NCBI RefSeq assembly: GCF_038632915.1
Contig: NZ_CP152050.1
Location: forward strand, 2,387,001 to 2,451,000
DNA length: 64,000 nucleotides
Reading direction: 5' to 3'
DNA from: Paenisporosarcina sp. FSL H8-0542
Lineage (GTDB): Bacteria > Bacillota > Bacilli > Bacillales_A > Planococcaceae
Part shown: positions 44,899 through 52,981 of the stretch, piece by piece
Layout: each line of letters starts with the position of its first letter
How positions within the stretch are numbered: position 1 is the first letter of the stretch
The notes under the pieces: model-generated
Database searches by the model: none
Told to the model about the DNA's origin: nothing
What the model saw: only the letters and a program-made list of their open reading frames with translations
Translations under genes and position numbers: made by a program

Positions 44899-45549
44899 TT
44901 ATTTGTTTTTGTTATCTTCATTATGTTTTTCGCCTTCATGACGATGCTCTTTTTTTGCATGATGCGATGCTTTACGCTCTTCTTTTTTAGCGTGATGTGT
45001 ATTTTTGCGTTCTTGCTTTTCTACTGCTTTTTCAGCTTTTTTCACTTCTTTAGCAGCTTTATCTGCAGCTTTTTTCTCAGCTTTTACTACTTCTGAATCT
45101 TTTTCAGTTTCAGTTTTTTCTTTATCATTCTCCACAGTGTCTTCATCAGTTTGGGCAGGTTCAGTTGCCTCGTCAGATGGTGTTGTTTCTGTAGTTGGAA
45201 TTTCTTCTTTATCTTCTTCTTTGTTCTTCTCTTCCCATTTGGCAATAGCTTTATCAATATTTCTCTGAAGAGCCGCTTTTGCAGTTGGGTTATTTATTTT
45301 TTCAATGTTCAGGGAAAGTGCAAAAATATTATTTGCAAGGTAACCCAAAGGAATATTTGTGGAAATCGTTTGCAAATCTTCAACTGAAGTCGTTTGTTCT
45401 TTCAAATTGTTCAATGCCTCTTGTAAATTTACTGTTTCAAAATTGGATGAATCTACTTTTTCGGTGTCATTGGCAAAGGCCGGAAAAGAAGTTGAAGCTA
45501 CTAATCCTGTTGCTAGCAATGCTGCACTGATTTTTTGGAATTTTTTCAA
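44899..45549 (-). CDS. Secreted protein with acidic middle and His/Lys-rich tail
   Basis: A 216-residue exported protein. The signal peptide (ALLATGLVASTSFPAFA) is cleaved after AFA. The globular part (about 30-105; NIPLGYLANNIFALSLNIEK) resembles the short DUF5667-type domain. Next come an acidic Thr/Glu linker, a Lys/Ala/Glu coiled coil and a terminal tail with repeated HHAKKE and HRHEGEKH. The tail could bind divalent metals or anionic wall polymers; this is inference. The start is TTG 45549, with AAGGGGTGG upstream. It lies directly upstream of sigI-rsgI. Confidence 0.75.
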   Translation of the reverse strand: MKKFQKISAALLATGLVASTSFPAFANDTEKVDSSNFETVNLQEALNNLKEQTTSVEDLQTISTNIPLGYLANNIFALSLNIEKINNPTAKAALQRNIDKAIAKWEEKNKEEDKEEIPTTETTPSDEATEPAQTDEDTVENDKEKTETEKDSEVVKAEKKAADKAAKEVKKAEKAVEKQERKNTHHAKKEERKASHHAKKEHRHEGEKHNEDNKNK

Positions 45550-45597
45550 TGTGTGCCACCCCTTGTAAAATGCGTACGCTTTCACGTCATCAAACTA

Positions 45598-45627
45598 TTC
45601 GATGCCATATCTAATTTTTTAGGGGGT
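45598..45627 (-). promoter_or_regulatory. Candidate SigI-dependent promoter
   Basis: On the minus strand ACCCCC (45622-45627) and CGAA (45598-45601) flank a 20-bp spacer. These are the -35 and -10 elements I recall for SigI, but the spacer looks longer than usual. They lie about 50 bp upstream of the secreted protein gene, next to sigI. Confidence 0.4.
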
Positions 45628-45629
45628 AC

Positions 45630-45669
45630 AAAAAAAGCTGCGTAAAATCTTTTCGATTTTACGCAGCTT
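45630..45669 (-). terminator. Terminator of meeY
   Basis: A perfect 15-bp stem (45635-45649 with 45655-45669, core GCTGCGTAAAATC) with a 5-base loop and a run of T residues on the minus strand. Confidence 0.95.
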
Positions 45670-45686
45670 ACTGTTAAATCCTGAAA

Positions 45687-46358
45687 TTATTGCTTACGAT
45701 TTTTGTATCGTCCGGCCATTACTACTCCAACCGTCACCAATGCAATCATAATCCAGCCTACGTACGGGTTAGCATCAAAGAAATCGTGTAAGAACGGTTC
45801 ATGTGTAATCATTCTTGCTGCCGTGAATGCCAAAACAGCAGATCCGATATAAATGATAATTGGGTATTTATCAATCAGTTTCACGAAGAGCGTACTTCCC
45901 CAGACCATAATTGGAATACTGATAATCAAACCAATTACAACTAATAAAAAGCTATGGTTTGAAGCATTTGCTGCACCAGCAACTGCTAATACATTGTCTA
46001 ACCCCATAATTGTATCTGCAACGATTATTGTACCGATAGCTGACATTAAGGTCTTAGACGCTTTATGATCACCAGCATCCCCATCTTCAACTAACAATTT
46101 ATAAGCTATCCAGATTAAAATAAGTCCCCCCACAAGTTGCAAGCCAGGAATTTTCAAAATCCATACAATGGCAAGTGTCGCAAGAACTCGAATCACTACA
46201 GCTCCAGCTGTTCCCCACATGATGGCTTTTCTTCGGTGATGAATGGGTAAGTTTTTCGCAGACATCCCAATAACGATGGCATTGTCTCCTGCTAAAACTA
46301 AGTCAATCATAATGATTGATAGTAGAGCTACTAAAAATTCAACTGTAAAAATATCCAT
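45687..46358 (-). CDS. meeY: TerC-family Mn2+ exporter MeeY (YkoY)
   Basis: A 223-residue TerC protein with seven or more helices. The family metal-binding signatures appear as DLVLAGDNAIVIGM in helix 1 and DTIMGLDNVLAVAG in the middle. TerC proteins of this group export manganese or metallate exported enzymes. The leader carries a yybP-ykoY riboswitch, which supports a Mn2+ role, as for B. subtilis YkoY. AAAGGAG precedes ATG. Confidence 0.9.
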   Translation of the reverse strand: MDIFTVEFLVALLSIIMIDLVLAGDNAIVIGMSAKNLPIHHRRKAIMWGTAGAVVIRVLATLAIVWILKIPGLQLVGGLILIWIAYKLLVEDGDAGDHKASKTLMSAIGTIIVADTIMGLDNVLAVAGAANASNHSFLLVVIGLIISIPIMVWGSTLFVKLIDKYPIIIYIGSAVLAFTAARMITHEPFLHDFFDANPYVGWIMIALVTVGVVMAGRYKNRKQ

Positions 46359-46391
46359 AACGATCTCCTTTAATAAATATTTTTGAAAACA

Positions 46392-46525
46392 AAAAGACCC
46401 CTGCCTTATAAAAAGGCAAAGGTCTTGCTAAGCACATTATGTAAATGGCTATCATAACCGATGGTGTATACCATGTAATGACGACTATGAAATAGGTTTC
46501 CCTATAGCTACTCCCCTTTGACAAC
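46392..46525 (-). promoter_or_regulatory. yybP-ykoY manganese riboswitch
   Basis: The minus-strand leader of meeY has the conserved blocks of this class in order: AAAGGGGAGTAGC, GTCGTCATTACAT, GGTTATGATAGCC, then GCAAGACCTTTGCC. The closing helix pairs CAAAGG (46515-46520) with CCTTTG (near 46417-46422). The same CCTTTG is part of a terminator hairpin (about 46392-46426; AAGACC/GGTCTT ends, then T5). Mn2+ binding would hold the aptamer helix, block the terminator and turn the exporter on. Confidence 0.93.
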
Positions 46526-46558
46526 AGTCAAAAGTATATTAAGTTTTCATGTACAATA

Positions 46559-46586
46559 ATTATAACATATTGAACGGAGTTGTAAA
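46559..46586 (-). promoter_or_regulatory. SigA promoter of the riboswitch-meeY transcript
   Basis: TTTACA (46581-46586) and TATAAT (46559-46564) with a 16-bp spacer. Initiation near 46552 would give a leader of about 190 nt. It starts only 7 bp after the upstream gene stops. Confidence 0.75.
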
Positions 46587-46592
46587 CTAACA

Positions 46593-47678
46593 CTACTTTA
46601 TCTGAATATGATAAGACTGTTCTTTTTTATGAAGCTGATAAAAAGCAATCATACTTGGCAGGGATTCGATAAAATCCGCACATCGAATTCCACTGTCCTT
46701 CAAGATAACTTTCGCAACTGTCGTATCGAACTGAGCGTTCCAAGTCAAATAGTCCAATGTTTCTTTTTCAACACCCAAGCTTTTTCTCAGTACTTTCAAT
46801 TGCATACCCATTTTTGCAAGCGCCAGAGGTATTCGTCCTTTTGGCCATTTTCCGGTTACATGCCAAACCATCTGTCGGTATACTTCTTCCACTGGGTGAG
46901 GTTTTGGATCCGTTAAATGAATGGTCTTACCTATAGCACCTACATCCTCACTGCAATATACCACTGCTTTAATAACAAAATCGATTGGTACAACATTTAT
47001 CAATGATTGAGACTTGCCGATGTAAGGGATCACTGGAAGCTTCCTTAGGTTATCAATCATATTGATGAAGAAATAGGGACCGTCGAATTTTATTGTTTCC
47101 CCTGAAATGGAATGTCCCCGTACGATGCCTGGACGGATAATCGTTGTCGGGACTAAAGACTTCATTTTTTCAACCAGAACTTCCGCTTCAAATTTCGTTT
47201 CTTCATAATAATTTTTAAACGCCTTCGGACGAATCAATTCATCTTCACGTAGTAGACCTTCTCTGGTCCCTGCTACATATGCCGTACTGAAATATATATA
47301 CCTCGTTAAGTTCGGTAACGTTTTCACAAAATCATTTACGTGATACGTACCGTGGACATTTACTTTCCACGCGGTATCTCTAGCAACAGCCAAGTCATAG
47401 ATTGCAGCTAAATGCCACACCGTGTTGACTTCTCTAAAAAGTGTTTCAAGTTCCTCGGTAGCAATATCCAAACCTGGATATGTGATATCCCCTTCTACTA
47501 ATTTAATCAATACATTAGGAGAATCTTTCATAATTTCCTGGGAAATTTCTTTAGCGAGTTTCATTTGAGAGGATAAGACCAATGTGTATATCGTCTCTAC
47601 TTTGTTTTGGGCTATCAACTCTTGCATAATCTGCCGTGCAATGAATCCGGGAAATCCAGTAATTAATGGAATTTGCAT
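46593..47678 (-). CDS. Extended SDR NAD(P)-binding oxidoreductase
   Basis: 361 residues. The Rossmann motif is TGFPGFIARQI and the catalytic YxxxK is YEETKFEAE, with an upstream FSTAYVAG. The architecture is that of extended short-chain dehydrogenases of the male-sterility/thioester-reductase type (NAD_binding_4), which often reduce acyl thioesters or long-chain substrates. No carrier-protein or adenylation partner is near. Substrate unknown. Confidence 0.8.
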   Translation of the reverse strand: MQIPLITGFPGFIARQIMQELIAQNKVETIYTLVLSSQMKLAKEISQEIMKDSPNVLIKLVEGDITYPGLDIATEELETLFREVNTVWHLAAIYDLAVARDTAWKVNVHGTYHVNDFVKTLPNLTRYIYFSTAYVAGTREGLLREDELIRPKAFKNYYEETKFEAEVLVEKMKSLVPTTIIRPGIVRGHSISGETIKFDGPYFFINMIDNLRKLPVIPYIGKSQSLINVVPIDFVIKAVVYCSEDVGAIGKTIHLTDPKPHPVEEVYRQMVWHVTGKWPKGRIPLALAKMGMQLKVLRKSLGVEKETLDYLTWNAQFDTTVAKVILKDSGIRCADFIESLPSMIAFYQLHKKEQSYHIQIK

Positions 47679-47726
47679 ACATTCTCCTCCGAAACTCTTA
47701 ATAATTGAATAGTACGAAAATTAACA

Positions 47727-47760
47727 ACAAAAAACAACGTCTATTTATTAATAGACGTTG
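47727..47760 (-). terminator. Terminator of the RND transporter gene
   Basis: CAACGTCTAT (47735-47744) and ATAGACGTTG (47751-47760) with a 6-base loop and T residues following on the minus strand. Confidence 0.88.
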
Positions 47761-47765
47761 TCTGT

Positions 47766-50700
47766 TCAAGATATCGGTTCTTTTGCACTTCGACGTGTTT
47801 CACGATCAAATAAACTATAAATTACTGGAATGACATACAGCGTCAGCAATGTCGAACTGATCAGACCACCGATTACGACAATACCCATAGGTTGATTAAT
47901 CTCAGTTCCTTCACCTATCCCAATCGCTAGTGGCAACAAACCAAGAATCGTGGTTAGCGCGGTCATTAATATCGGTCTCACTCGATCACGTGCTGAGGAA
48001 ACAATTGAATCATAAGAATTATTTCCTTCTTTTTTGCGTTGATTGATAAAATCGACCAGCATAATCCCGTTATTAACTACAATACCTACAAGCACTAATA
48101 AGCCAATTACTGCTGTAATACTGACTGGAGTCTGAGTGATAAACAACCCCAGTGCTACTCCGATAATCATCAGTGGGACTGAGAACATGATGACAAATGG
48201 ATATTTGAACGATTCAAACTGTGCAGCCATAACAATATAGACAAGTACAATTGCAAGAATGACTGCCAACAACATATCATTAATGGCATTCTCGAATAAT
48301 TCACGGTCACCACCGAACTTAATATCAACCTCTTCTGGCAAGTTTAATTTTTCAATTGCCTCGTCAACTTGATCGGACATTTCACCTAAAGTATAAGACG
48401 ATTCATATTTTAGCTTAAAGCTGACCGAAGCTGCTTGGTCAATTCGACGAATGGAAACAGGACCTTCGGCAATTTCTATTTCTGCCACTTCCTGCAATTC
48501 AATAAATTGACCTGAAGGTGTTCGCAATTTCAGTTTCTTCAATTGTTGAATGCTGCTACGGTATTTTTCATCATATTTTACATATACGCCATAAACATCT
48601 TCATTTTCTGAAATAATTTGTGTAGCAAAATCGCCTCTCGTCACACTGTTCACCGTTTGGGCAATTTGTGCAGGAGCCAGTCCATATTCGGTTGCTGCAT
48701 CTTTATTCACGGACACTTGCACTTCATCTATTTTCTCATCTAAATCATTCGTGATTTCTGTAATTGAATCAAATTCACTTAAAGTGCCTTGAATATCAGA
48801 AACGGCTTTTTCTAAACGTTTGTCATCCGTATCTGTTACAGAGAATGATAATGAATTTGGTGTGGAGCCAGAAGCAGTTTGTAAATTAAAACTTACTTCT
48901 GCCTCATCCCCTACGTCTTTCAATACTTTTGGTTGTACTTCATCCACAAATTCAAATACAGAACGCTCACGTTTATCTAAAGGAATGAGCTTGATATATA
49001 CTTCCGCTCTATTCGATTCTGAAGTTCCTCGAGATTGGCCTTGTTGTGTTCCGCCAACGAGACTCACAAATACATCCACATCTTTTTCTTTGTTTAATTG
49101 ATTTTCTATTTTTTTCACTACTGCTTTTGTTGCTTTTACAGAAGATCCATTATCTAACTCGACATTGACACTAACGAAACCTTCATCAGTAGCCGGTAAA
49201 AACTCGGTTCCCACTTGGAACATCCCATAAGTTGCAATTATTAGCATGATTGAAGTGATAATCAATACCATTAATCGATGTCCTAGAGCCCATTTAACCG
49301 AGCGTTCAAAATTATTATATGATTTTGAACGTCGACGTTTTGCTTCGAAGTCGCCTCTAGGTTTTTTCATCATTCTACTTGCAAGCATCGGAATGACGGT
49401 AAGTGCCACTACCAAAGAAGCAATTAAACTAAAGGAAATGGTTAAGGCAAACTCAGTGAAAATTTGGCCAATTAAACCTGTGATAAAGATAACAGGAACG
49501 AACACAGCAACAGTTGTTAAAGTTGATGCTATAATTGCCCCTGCCACTTCCTTTGTTCCCTCAGAAGCAGCAGGTTTAGAGTCTTTCCCCATACCGAGAT
49601 GACGTTCGATGTTTTCGATAACCACTATTGCATTATCTACCAACATCCCAATACCAAGAGCAAGTGCACCCAACGTCATGATATTTAGAGCAAAATCAGC
49701 AAAATACATTAGCACGAACGTTACGATGACTGAATACGGAATAGCAATTCCAATGATAATTGGACTCTTTATTCCGCGTAAAAAAACAAAAAGTACAAGC
49801 ATGGCGAAGAGTCCACCAAATACGAGCGAAGAACCAATGTTTCCGATGGCTAACTTCACATAATCACCTTGGTCAAACAAAATATCCGCTTCTACCCCTT
49901 TATACTCATCCTTCTTTAAAAGTTCTTCTAAAGATTCTTTTAACGAAGTTGAAACATCTGCTGTATTGGCTCCAGATTCTTGCAGTACTGACATCAAAAC
50001 CGCGGGTTCATCATTCGCACGAGTTTCAGTTGAGGTTTCTTGTTCTGCCAACTCAACCGTTGCTACGTCTGCAACGGTTATGTTCTTACCGTCCATAGGA
50101 TTGACAGTCACCACTAAATTTTTTATATCTTCGACATTTGTCAGTGTACTGACAATACGTGTAGTCAGTTGCTTTCCATCTTGTGTTTCGATTGGATCAC
50201 CAGGAAACGAAACATTATTTGCTTGAATCAACTGCACGATGTCAGATTGCGCTAGTCCTTTAGCTTCAAGTTTTTGTTGATCCAATAAAATTTGTACTTC
50301 TTCCACTAACGCCCCTGAAACATTGACACTCGCTACGCCGTCTGTACGTCGCAGTTCTTTTTCCAGTTGTTCTGCGATGATTCGGACGTCTCCCTCATTT
50401 TCAGGAGCACGAAGTGATAACTGAATGATAGGGAACTGTGCTGGGTCAAATTTCAAAAAGCGAGGTTTTTGAGAGTCGTCAGGTACTGGAGTTTGATCGA
50501 TACGCTGCATGATATCGTTTTGTATATCATCAATATTGGTTGACCAATCAAATTGCAATACAATAATATTGACGCCTTCTTGCGAAGTAGATTGCAATGT
50601 TTTTATCCCCGGTAAAGTTGACAAACTTGATTCAAGTGGCTTTGTCACTTTTTCACTGACTTCTGTCGGGCTCGCCCCTGGATAACTTGTAACTACCACA

Positions 50701-50834
50701 CCAATAGGAGGGTTCAATTCAGGAATTAACGTAACTGGTATTTTGAAGTACGATACTAAACCTAAGATAATAACCAAAAACATAATGACTGTTGTAAAAA
50801 CGGGACGTTTTATCGAAAAATCGCTGATTTTCAT
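47766..50834 (-). CDS. RND-family efflux transporter (SwrC/AcrB-like)
   Basis: A 1022-residue resistance-nodulation-division pump with 12 helices, two large extracytoplasmic loops and the helix-4 proton-relay motif GIGMLVDNAIVVIEN. The opening ISDFSIKRPVFTTVIMFLVI is typical of the HAE1/HAE2 branch. It resembles B. subtilis SwrC (YerP), which exports surfactin and other amphiphiles. No membrane-fusion or outer-membrane partner is adjacent, as expected in a Gram-positive. GAGAGGAAA precedes ATG. Substrate uncertain. Confidence 0.9.
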   Translation of the reverse strand: MKISDFSIKRPVFTTVIMFLVIILGLVSYFKIPVTLIPELNPPIGVVVTSYPGASPTEVSEKVTKPLESSLSTLPGIKTLQSTSQEGVNIIVLQFDWSTNIDDIQNDIMQRIDQTPVPDDSQKPRFLKFDPAQFPIIQLSLRAPENEGDVRIIAEQLEKELRRTDGVASVNVSGALVEEVQILLDQQKLEAKGLAQSDIVQLIQANNVSFPGDPIETQDGKQLTTRIVSTLTNVEDIKNLVVTVNPMDGKNITVADVATVELAEQETSTETRANDEPAVLMSVLQESGANTADVSTSLKESLEELLKKDEYKGVEADILFDQGDYVKLAIGNIGSSLVFGGLFAMLVLFVFLRGIKSPIIIGIAIPYSVIVTFVLMYFADFALNIMTLGALALGIGMLVDNAIVVIENIERHLGMGKDSKPAASEGTKEVAGAIIASTLTTVAVFVPVIFITGLIGQIFTEFALTISFSLIASLVVALTVIPMLASRMMKKPRGDFEAKRRRSKSYNNFERSVKWALGHRLMVLIITSIMLIIATYGMFQVGTEFLPATDEGFVSVNVELDNGSSVKATKAVVKKIENQLNKEKDVDVFVSLVGGTQQGQSRGTSESNRAEVYIKLIPLDKRERSVFEFVDEVQPKVLKDVGDEAEVSFNLQTASGSTPNSLSFSVTDTDDKRLEKAVSDIQGTLSEFDSITEITNDLDEKIDEVQVSVNKDAATEYGLAPAQIAQTVNSVTRGDFATQIISENEDVYGVYVKYDEKYRSSIQQLKKLKLRTPSGQFIELQEVAEIEIAEGPVSIRRIDQAASVSFKLKYESSYTLGEMSDQVDEAIEKLNLPEEVDIKFGGDRELFENAINDMLLAVILAIVLVYIVMAAQFESFKYPFVIMFSVPLMIIGVALGLFITQTPVSITAVIGLLVLVGIVVNNGIMLVDFINQRKKEGNNSYDSIVSSARDRVRPILMTALTTILGLLPLAIGIGEGTEINQPMGIVVIGGLISSTLLTLYVIPVIYSLFDRETRRSAKEPIS

Positions 50835-51012
50835 TTCATAATTTCCTCTCCTGCAAAAACTTCTCTCTCTATCATATTCGTTACGCCCACTTACTTCAAA
50901 CGTGAATCGTGTAAAACTTTATTCGGAAACGTGATTGACAATATTTCTATATTAATTCACTAATAAATGGCGTTAGCTGCGTCCTTAATTACCGGACGTA
51001 AACGATCGATAA

Positions 51013-51163
51013 CTCCTGCGGCTACTCGTCGCAAAGATTAGAACCAAATTGCCTTTGGTCCTAATCTTTCCTGCGGAAAAACGGGCTGGCAAGACCTCAC
51101 AGCGAAGTACGAGTGAGGAGGCTTGCCTGTTCGTCCGTGGAAAGGGAGCAAATTCCCTCTAAT
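51013..51163 (+). repeat. Dispersed structured intergenic repeat, copy B
   Basis: The most complete copy. A perfect hairpin (AAAGATTAG..ACCAAA with TTTGGT..CTAATCTTT) is followed by CCTGCGGAAAAA. A second inverted repeat (GGCAAG..CCTCAC with GTGAGG..CTTGCC) and the tail CGTGGAAAGGGAGCAAATTC come next. It fills the gene-free stretch between swrC-like (start 50834) and prfC (end 51235), about 400 bp, in which nothing else is recognised. Confidence 0.85.
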
Positions 51164-51202
51164 TTATATAAAACACCATTAAAAATTAACATAGCCAACA
51201 AA

Positions 51203-51230
51203 ATAAAAAACCTGTCGAAAGACAGGTTTT
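51203..51230 (-). terminator. Terminator of prfC
   Basis: AAAACCTGTC/GACAGGTTTT with a GAAA tetraloop, followed by T6 on the minus strand, immediately after the prfC stop. Confidence 0.93.
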
Positions 51231-51234
51231 CTCA

Positions 51235-52809
51235 TTATAACAAACTATATAGCTCGATATTTTCGTTTTTATCTTGGAACCAGCGCATTGCAAAATCATT
51301 TTCAAATAAGAACACATATCGATCATAACGATCACGAACGAGCATGCTTCGAGGACTTGACATAGATTCCTGAACTTCACTTTCGTTCTGAATCCAACGG
51401 GCAATTTTATTACCGATAGGTTCCATTCGAACCTCTACGTTGTACTCATTTTTCATTCGGTGTTCAAACACTTCAAATTGAAGCTGCCCTACCGCTCCTA
51501 AAATGACGTCTTCCGTATGAAGCGTTTTATAATATTGAATGGCACCTTCTTGCACCAATTGCATGATGCCTTTGTGGAAATGCTTTGATTTCATTACGTT
51601 TTTGGCTGTAACACGAACAAATAATTCTGGTGTAAATTGTGGAAGTCTCTCATAATTAAAGGACTTTTTACCACCAACAATGGTATCCCCAATTTGATAA
51701 CTGCCGGTATCATGCAAACCGATAATATCTCCTGCAACTGCGTAGTCCACTGTTTCACGATCGTCCGCTAAAAACTGAGTCGATTGAGTCAGTTTAAACG
51801 TTTTACCAGTACGGGATAAAGTCACAGTCATACCACGTTCAAATTTACCCGATACGATACGCACAAATGCAATACGGTCACGGTGAGCAGGATTCATATT
51901 GGCTTGAATTTTAAAGATAAACCCTGAGAATTCCTCTGTTACTGGATTAATCACTTCTTCAGCATCAGTTTTTCGAGGTTGTGGAGTCGGCGCAAATTGT
52001 AAGTAAGTTTCCAAGAATGTTTGAACACCAAAATTCGTTAAGGCACTGCCAAAGAATACAGGTGTCATTTTTCCATTTTTTAATTTCTCAAGGTCAAAGT
52101 CATTACCCGCTTCATTTAACAACAAAATATCATCTAAAGCTTGTTTGTAATAAGAAGTTTGTTTCATTGAATGATCGACAGCTAATCCACCATCTTCGTC
52201 TAATGGCAAAAAGCGTTCCTTCTCATCGGTACGGAACTGTTCAATACGATTATTGAAACGGTCATAAATCCCTAAAAATTCTTTCCCCATACCAATTGGC
52301 CAGTTCATTGCATACGACTCAATTCCCAGCACTTCTTCGAGTTCTTCCATTAGTTCCAGAGGCTCTTTACCTTGGCGATCCAATTTATTGATGAACGTAA
52401 AAATAGGAATCCCACGTAAGCGACAAACTTTAAATAATTTTATAGTCTGAGCTTCAATTCCTTTTGCAGCATCAACAATCATCACCGCGCTATCTACCGC
52501 CATTAATGTACGGTATGTGTCCTCACTGAAATCTTGGTGACCTGGTGTATCTAGAATATTGATACGGCAATTGTCGTAATCGAATTGCATAACTGAAGAA
52601 GTTACAGAAATCCCACGTTGCTTTTCGATTTCCATCCAGTCCGATGTAGCGAACTTACCGGTTTTTTTAGCCTTTACCGTCCCTGCATCACGAATGGCTC
52701 CACCAAAAAACAGCAATTTTTCTGTCATTGTTGTTTTACCGGCATCGGGATGGGAAATAATCGCGAATGTTCTTCTTGCTTGTATTTGGTCTTGAACTTG
52801 ATTAGTCAT
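51235..52809 (-). CDS. prfC: Peptide chain release factor 3
   Basis: A 524-residue GTPase that recycles RF1/RF2 from the ribosome after peptide release. The G1 motif is [14 protein letters not shown]2 lies in [11 protein letters not shown]3 [11 protein letters not shown] and G4 [12 protein letters not shown]; the beta-barrel domains II and III follow. The length is normal. AGAAGGAGAA precedes ATG. It lies 172 bp downstream of murE on the same strand, but a hairpin separates them. Confidence 0.96.
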   Translation of the reverse strand: MTNQVQDQIQARRTFAIISHPDAGKTTMTEKLLFFGGAIRDAGTVKAKKTGKFATSDWMEIEKQRGISVTSSVMQFDYDNCRINILDTPGHQDFSEDTYRTLMAVDSAVMIVDAAKGIEAQTIKLFKVCRLRGIPIFTFINKLDRQGKEPLELMEELEEVLGIESYAMNWPIGMGKEFLGIYDRFNNRIEQFRTDEKERFLPLDEDGGLAVDHSMKQTSYYKQALDDILLLNEAGNDFDLEKLKNGKMTPVFFGSALTNFGVQTFLETYLQFAPTPQPRKTDAEEVINPVTEEFSGFIFKIQANMNPAHRDRIAFVRIVSGKFERGMTVTLSRTGKTFKLTQSTQFLADDRETVDYAVAGDIIGLHDTGSYQIGDTIVGGKKSFNYERLPQFTPELFVRVTAKNVMKSKHFHKGIMQLVQEGAIQYYKTLHTEDVILGAVGQLQFEVFEHRMKNEYNVEVRMEPIGNKIARWIQNESEVQESMSSPRSMLVRDRYDRYVFLFENDFAMRWFQDKNENIELYSLL

Positions 52810-52886
52810 TATTAGGTATTCTCCTTCTTTTTTTCCTTTATCATCATATGGAGTTTTTCAAAAAATTACAAGTGAACAAAAAGTCG

Positions 52887-52919
52887 AAAGAACCGATCGG
52901 CAAATGTGATCGGTTCTTT
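52887..52919 (-). terminator. Terminator of murE
   Basis: AAAGAACCGATC (52887-52898) pairs perfectly with GATCGGTTCTTT (52908-52919), about 60 bases beyond the murE stop, with a T-rich tail on the minus strand. Confidence 0.8.
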
Positions 52920-52981
52920 GTTACGATTTCCAGCACTAAGCTCCAGCCCGATTTCTCGCTTCAGTGTAAACTTCTGCTATT

